Shown one piece after another: positions 5,655 through 12,328 of a stretch of 16,172 nucleotides of DNA. The notes beneath the pieces were generated by a model. The model had not been told where the DNA came from and did no database searches. It worked only from the letters and a program-made list of their open reading frames with translations. This stretch comes from CAZCAC01 sp964496575 (lineage in GTDB: Bacteria; Planctomycetota; UBA1135; GCA-002686595): the NCBI GenBank assembly GCA_964496575.1, contig CAZCAC010000172.1:1-16172 (forward strand), read 5' to 3'. Every line of letters begins with the position of its first letter. Positions within the stretch are counted from its first letter, which is position 1. The position numbers and the translations under genes are program-made.

Positions 5655-7670
5655 ATGGATCCCCTCGAAGCCAGCCGCATCGAGATCGACCGCATCGACC
5701 GAGAGCTGATTCGCTGCCTCGCCGAGCGCGTGGAGATGGTGAAGCGAGTCGCCGCTTTCAAGCGCGACCACCCCGAGGTCCCCCTGCGCAACGACGACCG
5801 CGAGCGGGCGATCTCCGGCGTGTGGGTCGACGAGGCTCGCAAGCGGGGGATGTCGACCTTCTTCCTGGGGCAGATCCTGCGCGAGATCCTCAACTACTCG
5901 CGCCGCGATCAGGAGCGGGTGCTGGTCCGCGACGAGAACCCGTTCGAGGAAGCCCGTGCGGTGCGTGTCGGCTATCAAGGTGCGCCGGGGGCGTACAGCG
6001 ACCTGGCGATCGAGAAGCTCTTCGAGTCGCGCCCGACAGCGGTGCGCGAGCGAGCCGGGTTCCACAGCTTCCGGGCGGTGCTGGACGCACTGGAGGCGAA
6101 CGAGATCGACTACGCGTTGCTCCCGATCGAGAACACCGTCGCGGGCTCGATCAACGAGGTCTACCAGTTGCTCGCCGACCGCAACGTGCACGTCGTCGAC
6201 GAGGAGTACTGGGACGTGAAGCACGTGGTGGCCGGTCTGCCGGGGGCCGAGCTGGACGACCTCGAGGTGATCCGCTCGCACCCGGTCGCGTTGCAGCAGT
6301 GTGTCCGTTTTCTCGAGGGCCTGGTCGGTTGCACCGCCGAGAGTCACTTCGACACCGCCGGGTCGGCCCAATCGGTTCTGAACCAGGCGGACCCGCGGAT
6401 CGGCGCGATCTGCTCCGAGGAGGCCGCCCTGCGCGCGGGGCTGGTGGTCCTTCAGCGCGACATCGCCGACCAGCCGCACAACACGACCCGCTTCCTCCTG
6501 ATCGCCCGGGAGGCGGAGAAGGTCGACCCACGCCTCGCCGCGCGCACCTCGCTCCTGTTCACGGCCGACCACCGGCGCGGCGCACTGGCCGGCTGCCTGC
6601 ACGACTTCGCCGAGCAGGGGGTCAACCTCTGCAAGCTGGAGAGCCGGCCGCTGCCCGAGCTTCCGTGGGAGTACATCTTCTACATCGACGTCGAGGGGAA
6701 CGTCGACGATCCGCGGATGGAGCGAGCGCTGGAGAGTCTGCGCGAGACCGCCAACCAGCTGCGAGTTCTCGGCTGCTATCCGAATCGTTCGGCCGAGGAG
6801 AAGCTGGTCTCGCCGTGGGAGAACGGCGACGTGTCGGCGGCTCCTCCGGCCGTCGCGGCGCCGCCTGCCGGCAACGGGCGCAAGCCGATCTCCGCGGTCG
6901 TGCGCGTCGGTGACGTCGAGATCGGCGCCGACACCTTCACCCTGATCCTCGGCCCGTGCGCGGTCGAGTCGCGGTCGCAGATGATCGAATCCGCGGCGCT
7001 GGCGCGCGAGGCGGGGGCCCACCTGTTGCGTGGCGGTGTGTTCAAGCCGCGTACCTCGCCTCGCTCCTTCCAGGGGCTGGGCTGGGAGGGGCTCGATTTC
7101 CTGGTCGAGGCGGGGCGCGTCTATTCCCTGCCCGTGGTGACCGAGGTGCTGCGCGCCGAGGACGTCCAGCGCGTGGCCCAGCAGGCCGACGTGCTGCAGG
7201 TCGGCGCGCGCAGCATGCAGAACTTCGCGTTGCTGCGCGAGCTGGGTCGCATTCACCGTCCGGTGCTGCTGAAGCGCGGGATGAGCGCGACGATCGACGA
7301 GCTGCTCTCCGCCGCCGACTACATCCTCTCCGGCGGCAACCAGCAGGTGATCTTCTGCGAACGGGGGATCCGCACCTTCGAGACCTCGACGCGGGCGACG
7401 CTGGACGTCAGCGCGATCCCGGTGCTCAAGTCGCGGAGTCCATTGCCGGTGATCGTCGACCCGTCGCACGCGGCGGGCAAGCGCGAGCTGGTGGTGCCGC
7501 TGGCCTGCGCGGCGGCGGCGGGGGGAGCGGATGGCTTGATCATCGAGCTGCACCCCGATCCGGCGCAGGCGCTCTGTGATCGTGATCAGGCTTTGACGAG
7601 GGAGGAGCTGAGTGAGCTGGGGGGGCGGCTCGGGGCCATTGCGGCGGCGATGGGGAAGAGGATGGGGTGA
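5655..7670 (+). CDS. Trifunctional chorismate mutase / prephenate dehydratase / ACT / DAHP synthase fusion
   Basis: 671 aa. Residues 5-90 are an AroQ chorismate mutase; R8, R25, K36, R49, E50 and Q86 line up with the E. coli P-protein active site. Residues 103-285 are prephenate dehydratase, with the catalytic TRF motif at 278-280. Residues 296-377 are an ACT domain with GALA (309-312) and ESRP (329-332), the phenylalanine-binding motifs. After an Ala/Pro-rich linker (about 393-410), residues 412-671 form a class I-beta DAHP synthase barrel. GPCAVES (433-439), KPRTSPRSFQGLG, DPSHAAGK and ELHPDP are present; metal ligands C435, H605, E631 and D642 keep the spacing known for Thermotoga DAHPS. 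One chain thus carries the first step of the shikimate pathway and two steps toward phenylalanine. The ATG at 5655 has GGGAG five bases upstream; the frame is open further upstream but that part shows no homology. No partner genes are adjacent. Confidence 0.95.
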   Translation: MDPLEASRIEIDRIDRELIRCLAERVEMVKRVAAFKRDHPEVPLRNDDRERAISGVWVDEARKRGMSTFFLGQILREILNYSRRDQERVLVRDENPFEEARAVRVGYQGAPGAYSDLAIEKLFESRPTAVRERAGFHSFRAVLDALEANEIDYALLPIENTVAGSINEVYQLLADRNVHVVDEEYWDVKHVVAGLPGAELDDLEVIRSHPVALQQCVRFLEGLVGCTAESHFDTAGSAQSVLNQADPRIGAICSEEAALRAGLVVLQRDIADQPHNTTRFLLIAREAEKVDPRLAARTSLLFTADHRRGALAGCLHDFAEQGVNLCKLESRPLPELPWEYIFYIDVEGNVDDPRMERALESLRETANQLRVLGCYPNRSAEEKLVSPWENGDVSAAPPAVAAPPAGNGRKPISAVVRVGDVEIGADTFTLILGPCAVESRSQMIESAALAREAGAHLLRGGVFKPRTSPRSFQGLGWEGLDFLVEAGRVYSLPVVTEVLRAEDVQRVAQQADVLQVGARSMQNFALLRELGRIHRPVLLKRGMSATIDELLSAADYILSGGNQQVIFCERGIRTFETSTRATLDVSAIPVLKSRSPLPVIVDPSHAAGKRELVVPLACAAAAGGADGLIIELHPDPAQALCDRDQALTREELSELGGRLGAIAAAMGKRMG

Positions 7671-7716
7671 GCCGGGTGAACGGGGCGTGCCTCTGTGGTT
7701 ATCTGGTTCACCCAGC
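7671..7716. terminator. Inverted repeat between convergent genes, likely bidirectional terminator
   Basis: GGGTGAAC (7674-7681) pairs with GTTCACCC (7706-7713). One mismatch further out, GC (7671-7672) pairs with GC (7715-7716). The 24-nt loop is long and no T-run follows. It fills the 37-base gap between the aromatic gene and the convergent permease and overlaps the permease stop codon. Confidence 0.5.
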
Positions 7717-9081
7717 CCGCTTCCTTCCCACCAGGACATAGCACACCCCGGCCACCACCACCGTCCCCATCGCCAGCGCCGACTCCAGCGGTCGGCCATA
7801 CGCCGACCAGAACATCATCCACACGGACACGGCGATGAAGAGCAGCGGCGTGACCGGGTACCCGAAGGTGCGGAACGGTCGCGGCAGCTCGGGCTGCTTG
7901 ACCCGGAGCACGATCACGCAGGAGATCGCCAGGCTCGCGAAGAGCGTCAGCGTGAACCCCGCGTACAGAATGATCTGATCGATCCGACCGGAAACCAGGA
8001 TCAGGCTGGTCACCACTCCCTGGACGAGCAGCGCGGTCTTCGGGGTCCCGGTCTCCACACTCGTCCGAGCGAGCCAGGAGAACCTCGGGTCGTCCTTACC
8101 GAGCGCGTAGTACACGCGCGGCCCCGCCATGGTCATCGCCGTGGCGGAGGCGAGCAGCGAGACCAGGAGCAGCACCCCGATCAGCGCGACGCCGACGTCA
8201 CCGAAGAGTTGCTTCCCCGCGACGAGGCCGACCTCGACCTTGCCCGCGAGCTCGTCCACCGGTGCGCCGTAGAAGTAGACGGCGTTCAGGCCGACGTAGA
8301 GGACGATGACCGCCACGGTGCCCAGCAGCAGGCTGCGCGGCAGGTCGCGCTGCGGGTTCTCGAACTCGCTCGCGAGGTACGCCGAGGCGTTCCAGCCGGA
8401 ATAGCAGAACATGACGAAGATCAGCGAGGTCCCCAGGGCGGCCTGCTTCGCCCAGAAGTCGAGATTCGCGTAGCCGGCCGAGACCGTCGTCAGGTTCTCC
8501 GCGTTGCCCTTGCCGAGCGCCGCGGCCGCGAGGATGAAGAGAATGATGCCGATGATCTTGAAGGCCGTGACCCAATCCATGAAGCGTAGACCGACCCGTG
8601 CTCCCCGGAGCTGGATCCCGACGAGCACCCAGACGACGATCAGTGCGATGAGATCCTGGATGCTCAGGATGCCCAGGAGGTCGGGCCGGTCGGCGAGGAA
8701 GGGGAGGAGCTGGCTGAGATAGACCCCGAAGCCCTTCGTCGCGGAGGCGATCGGAGCGGAGAAGCCCGCGACCAGCGAGACGAAGGCGCTCATGAAGCCG
8801 AGGGCCGGGCCGTAGGTCTTTCGCAGGTACACGTACTCGCCACCGGCGTGCGGCATCGCCGCTCCGAGCTCCGCGTAGCAGAGCGCGCCGCACAGGGCGA
8901 GACACCCTCCGACGATCCACAACAGGAAGATGTACCCGGGGTGGCCGATGTCGGCGGCCTGGAAGCCGGTCGTGGTGAAGATCCCGGCTCCGATCACGTT
9001 CGCGATCACCAGGTAGGTCGCGGAGCGCAGCTTGACGTGCTTGTGCAGGGAGGGCGTGGCCTGGCTGTCGGGGGAGCTCAT
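7708..9081 (-). CDS. APC-family amino-acid permease
   Basis: 457 aa, about 12 membrane segments, the usual size for the amino acid-polyamine-organocation family. The TM1 signature ANVIGAGIF (27-35) matches the helix-break that binds the substrate amino group. YAELGAAMPHAGGEYVYL follows TM2, and the TM6-7 stretch CYSGWNASAYLASEFENP with DLPRSLL is typical of the family. It most likely imports or exchanges an amino acid across the inner membrane; substrate specificity cannot be read. I chose the ATG at 9081, just before a short hydrophilic N-terminus and TM1. The frame is open to 9399, but those 106 extra residues are Arg/Pro-rich, unlike the family, and run into the divergent gene. No clear Shine-Dalgarno. 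It sits convergent to the aromatic fusion and divergent from the lipoprotein gene, so it is probably a single-gene unit. Confidence 0.92.
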   Translation of the reverse strand: MSSPDSQATPSLHKHVKLRSATYLVIANVIGAGIFTTTGFQAADIGHPGYIFLLWIVGGCLALCGALCYAELGAAMPHAGGEYVYLRKTYGPALGFMSAFVSLVAGFSAPIASATKGFGVYLSQLLPFLADRPDLLGILSIQDLIALIVVWVLVGIQLRGARVGLRFMDWVTAFKIIGIILFILAAAALGKGNAENLTTVSAGYANLDFWAKQAALGTSLIFVMFCYSGWNASAYLASEFENPQRDLPRSLLLGTVAVIVLYVGLNAVYFYGAPVDELAGKVEVGLVAGKQLFGDVGVALIGVLLLVSLLASATAMTMAGPRVYYALGKDDPRFSWLARTSVETGTPKTALLVQGVVTSLILVSGRIDQIILYAGFTLTLFASLAISCVIVLRVKQPELPRPFRTFGYPVTPLLFIAVSVWMMFWSAYGRPLESALAMGTVVVAGVCYVLVGRKRAG

Positions 9082-9108
9082 ACGCTCGGTTCTATTCGGA
9101 GTCGGTTT

Positions 9109-9125
9109 CTGCGCGCTGCGCGCAG
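9109..9125. promoter_or_regulatory. 17-bp palindrome in the permease leader
   Basis: CTGCGCGCTGCGCGCAG is a perfect palindrome around a central T. It ends 27 bases upstream of the permease ATG, in the divergent spacer. It may be an operator for the permease or a leader hairpin; alternating GC sequence also makes chance palindromes likelier. Confidence 0.4.
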
Positions 9126-9232
9126 GAAGCAGGGCGGGAGGGCATCGGTGCTGGCGAGGATCGTGGTCTGAACAGTCCGTTGACCGGTTGGATCGGGGTG
9201 CCAGCCCGCACCATGATTCTCCGTGGCGGTGA

Positions 9233-9262
9233 TTGGCGGCGATCTCGGGGGGCTGATATCCT
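9233..9262 (+). promoter_or_regulatory. Candidate sigma-70-type promoter for the lipoprotein methyltransferase gene
   Basis: TTGGCG (9233-9238) and TATCCT (9257-9262) are separated by 18 bases, with the second box inside GATATCCTAC, one of few AT-containing stretches nearby. It would give a leader of about 110 nt before the ATG at 9381. The consensus match is moderate. Confidence 0.35.
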
Positions 9263-9380
9263 ACTGCCGCCCGGGACGGCCAGTGCGCGGAACTCCGCTC
9301 GAACCGATCGGGCCCGGCCGATAGTTTCTGGACACCAGACCTCCGAACCCACTCCTCGAACGAAGGAACGGCGAGCCGAG

Positions 9381-10247
9381 ATGCGAACGATCCCCGCAAC
9401 TGCTTCGATAGCCCTGGCCTTCATCCTGGCGTCGGGTTGTGTCTCGGAGGAGCGCTCCGAGGCTCCGCCGGCGGTGGCCGAACAACAACCGGAAGGGCCC
9501 GAACAACAGCCGGAGGAGCCCCTGGCTCCTCCCGAGATGCCCGATGCTCCCCCGGAAGTGAAGGCCCGGCCGGCCGCGGCGCTCTCCATCGAAGAGTTCG
9601 AAAAGGGACTGCGCGCCGCCGAGATCTGGTTCGGTGGTCCCGAAGAACGCTTCGAGGAAGTCGGGCGCGGCACGCTCGCGCTGGCGATCGACAGCGGCCT
9701 GAACCCCGATCACCAGGTCCTGGACATCGGCGCCGGCTCGCTCCGCGTCGGCTGGTGGATCCTCCAGTACATCGATCCGAAGAACTACCACGCGGTCGAG
9801 CCGGTGAAGGAGCGGATCGACACGGCCGTGGCGCTGATCGACGCGGACATCAACGTCTACTACAACTCGGACTGGGAGTTCCCGTCCGTCGAGTTCGACC
9901 TGGTCATCGCGCGCAGCATCTGGACCCACGCCAGCAAGTGGATGATCACCAAGATGCTCTCGGAGTTCGTCGAGAACTCCGCGCCCGACGGCAAGTTCCT
10001 GACCTCCGTGAAGCTCGCGCGCTATCCGAGCGAGGACTACAAGGGGGACGAATGGGTCGGACGGATCGAGAAGGGTGACGACCCGGGGCTGATCCGCCAC
10101 TCGCTGAACTGGATGAAGAGGGAGTGCAAGAAGTTCGGGCTGGAGCTGGCGGTCAAGGGAGAGCTCGGCCTGCAGACCTGGATCCTGATCTCGAAGAAGC
10201 AGCCGGAGCCCGCCGTGTCCGCGCCGGTTGGGGAGGCGGCCGGGTGA
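9381..10247 (+). CDS. Predicted lipoprotein carrying a class I SAM-dependent methyltransferase fold
   Basis: 288 aa. Residues 1-19 are a short, weakly charged hydrophobic leader ending in LASGC, a lipobox with C20 as the lipidated cysteine; A at -3 instead of L is tolerated. Residues 21-68 are a Pro/Glu/Gln-rich linker with a 7-residue tandem repeat. Residues about 69-277 are a Rossmann-type methyltransferase: motif I VLDIGAGSLRVG (113-124), acidic E140 at the end of beta-2 (HAVEP), and FDLVIARSIWTHAS for beta-4. It resembles the family reading IGCGSLRGG...GIEP, often found with glycan loci. SAM is cytoplasmic, so an exported version is odd; it may be catalytically silent outside, or the leader may be misjudged. 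The ATG at 9381 is chosen for the lipobox; no strong Shine-Dalgarno, only AAGGA 13 bases upstream. M53 is an alternative start without RBS. Confidence 0.85.
   Translation: MRTIPATASIALAFILASGCVSEERSEAPPAVAEQQPEGPEQQPEEPLAPPEMPDAPPEVKARPAAALSIEEFEKGLRAAEIWFGGPEERFEEVGRGTLALAIDSGLNPDHQVLDIGAGSLRVGWWILQYIDPKNYHAVEPVKERIDTAVALIDADINVYYNSDWEFPSVEFDLVIARSIWTHASKWMITKMLSEFVENSAPDGKFLTSVKLARYPSEDYKGDEWVGRIEKGDDPGLIRHSLNWMKRECKKFGLELAVKGELGLQTWILISKKQPEPAVSAPVGEAAG
9480..9521 (+). repeat. 21-bp tandem duplication encoding EQQPE(G/E)P
   Basis: Two imperfect copies, 9480-9500 and 9501-9521, differ at a few bases and encode EQQPEGP and EQQPEEP in the linker after the lipobox. It is a coding linker repeat, probably from slippage, and keeps the frame. 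Confidence 0.7.
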
Positions 10248-10284
10248 GCCGGATCCTCGCCTCGTAGACTCGACGACCGCTCCT

Positions 10285-10322
10285 CCCCGGAACGGCGTCG
10301 GTGCGTCCAGGTTCCTCCGGGG
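10285..10322 (+). terminator. Possible hairpin after the methyltransferase gene
   Basis: CCCCGGAAC (10285-10293) can pair with GTTCC (10311-10315) and GGGG (10319-10322), leaving a 3-nt bulge and a 17-nt loop. There is no T-run. It lies in the 184-base spacer before the next gene on the same strand, so it may end one transcript or fold in the leader of the next. Confidence 0.25.
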
Positions 10323-10431
10323 TAAGTCCTGCGTCCGCCCCGTCAGGATGCCGTTCGGGAGGCTGGCCCCCGCCGGGACAGGCGGTAGCATCGACGAGGC
10401 CTCGAGTGCACCTCGCCGACGTGGAGGAAAC

Positions 10432-12282
10432 ATGTTCACCATTCCCTTCGTTCCCTCGTTGCTGCTCTTCCTCGCCCCTCCCGCGACTTTCTACCAGGGC
10501 GGCGACACCTCGCCCGCGCACCGCTCGGAGATCGCTTTCCAGCTGCCCGAGCGCGACCTGGTGCCCGAGGGGATCGCCTACGATCCGAAGAGCGACACCT
10601 TCTTCCTGGGTAGCATTCGCAAGCGCAAGATCCTGAGGATCGATCGCGCGGGCGAGGTCGTCACGTTCGTGCCGCCGAACGAGAACGGTCTCCTCGGCGT
10701 GGTCGGCGTGAAGGTCGACGAGGAGCGCCGCCTCCTGTGGGCCTGCGCCTTCGACGGTCCGCAGAACGAGGAGCACGATCCGGAGGAGCCGCAGCTGACC
10801 GGCGTGTTCGTCTTCCACCTCGACGATGGCCGGCCGGTTGCGAAGTACACGGTCGAGAAGAAGAGCGACTGGCACATGTGCAACGACCTGGCGCTGGCCA
10901 GCGACGGAATGGCCTACGTCACCTCGTTCGCGGGCGGCACGATCTACGAGATCGACCCCGAGGCCGGCGAGATGACCGAGTTCTTGCCGCTGCCGCGCAC
11001 GGCGACCAACGGGATCGCCATCACCCCCGACGACCGGTTCCTCTTCATCGCCGCGGGCCGCAGGATCCTGCGCTGCGACCGGGAGACGCTGGAGGTGATC
11101 GCCCTCGCCAGACCGGCAGGAGTGGAGATCGGCGGCGGCGACGGGATCTACTTCCACGAGGGATCGCTGCTGATGATCGAGGTGCGCCTGGTGGCGGGGG
11201 CCCTGAGCGACCGCGTGCTTCAGCTCGGCCTCTCCGGGGAGCTCGACGCGATCGAGACGGTGGCCGTGCTCGACGAGGACCATCCGCTCTACTCGACGCC
11301 GACCACCGGCGCGCTGGTCGGCGACTGGTTCTACTACGTGGCCAACTCGCAGTTCCGCAAGATCGACGAGCAAGGGAAGATGCCGCCTCTGGAGGAGCTC
11401 TCCGACATCACCATCCTGAAGGTCCCGCTCGACGGCGACCTCAGACTGGAGACGAGCGAGCCGGTCCGTTTCGAGTCGGGCAGTTCCACGGGGCTGAAGG
11501 GGCCCTACCTGGGACAGGAGCCTCCGGGTCCGGAGCCGGTGGTCTTCGCTCCAGGGATCGTCTCCACTCGCGGCAACTTCGAGTTCAGCTGCTGCTTTTC
11601 GCCCGACGGCCGGGAGCTCTACTTCAACCGCTCGGCGCACGTGTACGTCAGCCGCCTCGAGGAGGAGGGCTGGACCGCCCCCGAGCCCGCGCCCTTCAAC
11701 ACTCGCTTCCTCGATCACGAGGTACACATCACCGCGGACGGTCAGCGCGCCTTCTTCGGCAGCAAGCGGCCGCACGACGGCCTCACCGGCGAGGAGGCGT
11801 ACGGGATCTGGCTCATGGAGCGCGAAGGGACCGGGTGGTCGGAGCCCTGGTTCGAGATGCCGGGGATGTACGTCACCACGGCGCGCAACGGCAACCTCTA
11901 CGTGACCGACATGGAGAGCGAGGAGAGCGGGATCGTCTGCTGCGAGCTCTCGGAGGACGGGTACGGCTTTCCCGAGCCTCTGGGCGGTGGCGTGAACACG
12001 CCGGCCCCCGGCTGGCACCCGTGCATCGCCGCCGATGAGAGCTTCATCGTGTTCGACAGCGAACGCGCCGGTGGCCAGGGTGGCGAGGGGGACTTCTACG
12101 TCTGCTTCCGCGCGGAGGACGGCTCGTGGGGGCCGGCGATCAACCTCGGCGAGGAGATCAACACCGAGGGTGGCAACATGTGCGCTTCGCTCTCGCCCGA
12201 CGGGAAGTACCTCTTCTACCACTCCCGCAACGACATCTGGTGGGTGAGCGCGGAGGTGATCGAGCGGCTGCGGCCAGAGTGA
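10432..12282 (+). CDS. SMP-30/gluconolactonase-like propeller fused to a PD40 (TolB-like) propeller
   Basis: 616 aa. The ATG at 10432 has GGAGG at 10423-10427, four bases away, which fixes the start although the frame is open upstream. The N-terminus is hydrophobic (residues 2-20) but lacks basic residues, so it is a weak signal peptide. Residues about 30-345 resemble SMP-30/gluconolactonase propellers; E46 (PEG), N151 (CND), N193 (TNG) and D237 (GDG) match the order of that family's metal and substrate ligands. Residues about 370-605 carry PD40 repeats: FSPDGRELYFNRS (389-401), ITADGQRAFFGSKR (433-446), IAADESFIVFDSER and LSPDGKYLFYHSRNDIW. It may be a secreted or periplasmic lactonase-like or sugar-binding protein. 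It lies downstream of the lipoprotein gene on the same strand, but the 184-base spacer with a possible hairpin argues against tight coupling. Confidence 0.87.
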   Translation: MFTIPFVPSLLLFLAPPATFYQGGDTSPAHRSEIAFQLPERDLVPEGIAYDPKSDTFFLGSIRKRKILRIDRAGEVVTFVPPNENGLLGVVGVKVDEERRLLWACAFDGPQNEEHDPEEPQLTGVFVFHLDDGRPVAKYTVEKKSDWHMCNDLALASDGMAYVTSFAGGTIYEIDPEAGEMTEFLPLPRTATNGIAITPDDRFLFIAAGRRILRCDRETLEVIALARPAGVEIGGGDGIYFHEGSLLMIEVRLVAGALSDRVLQLGLSGELDAIETVAVLDEDHPLYSTPTTGALVGDWFYYVANSQFRKIDEQGKMPPLEELSDITILKVPLDGDLRLETSEPVRFESGSSTGLKGPYLGQEPPGPEPVVFAPGIVSTRGNFEFSCCFSPDGRELYFNRSAHVYVSRLEEEGWTAPEPAPFNTRFLDHEVHITADGQRAFFGSKRPHDGLTGEEAYGIWLMEREGTGWSEPWFEMPGMYVTTARNGNLYVTDMESEESGIVCCELSEDGYGFPEPLGGGVNTPAPGWHPCIAADESFIVFDSERAGGQGGEGDFYVCFRAEDGSWGPAINLGEEINTEGGNMCASLSPDGKYLFYHSRNDIWWVSAEVIERLRPE

Positions 12283-12284
12283 GG

Positions 12285-12327
12285 GGCGGCTACCGCCGGC
12301 CGCTGGTGCCGCGGACCTCGCCAGCGG
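12285..12327. terminator. Hairpin pair between convergent genes
   Basis: Two stems sit in the 46-base gap between the double-propeller gene and the convergent protease. GGCGG (12285-12289) pairs with CCGCC (12293-12297) around CTA. CCGCTGG (12300-12306) pairs exactly with CCAGCGG (12321-12327). No T-run is seen. The position suits a shared bidirectional terminator. Confidence 0.45.
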
Positions 12328-12328
12328 A

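Noticed and set aside
5583..7799. 738-codon reverse frame opposite the aromatic fusion
   Set aside because: It lies opposite three recognisable enzyme domains with intact catalytic residues and has no family features itself.
10153..12222. 689-codon reverse frame opposite the double-propeller gene
   Set aside because: A shadow frame; the plus strand has a good ribosome-binding site and clear PD40 repeats.
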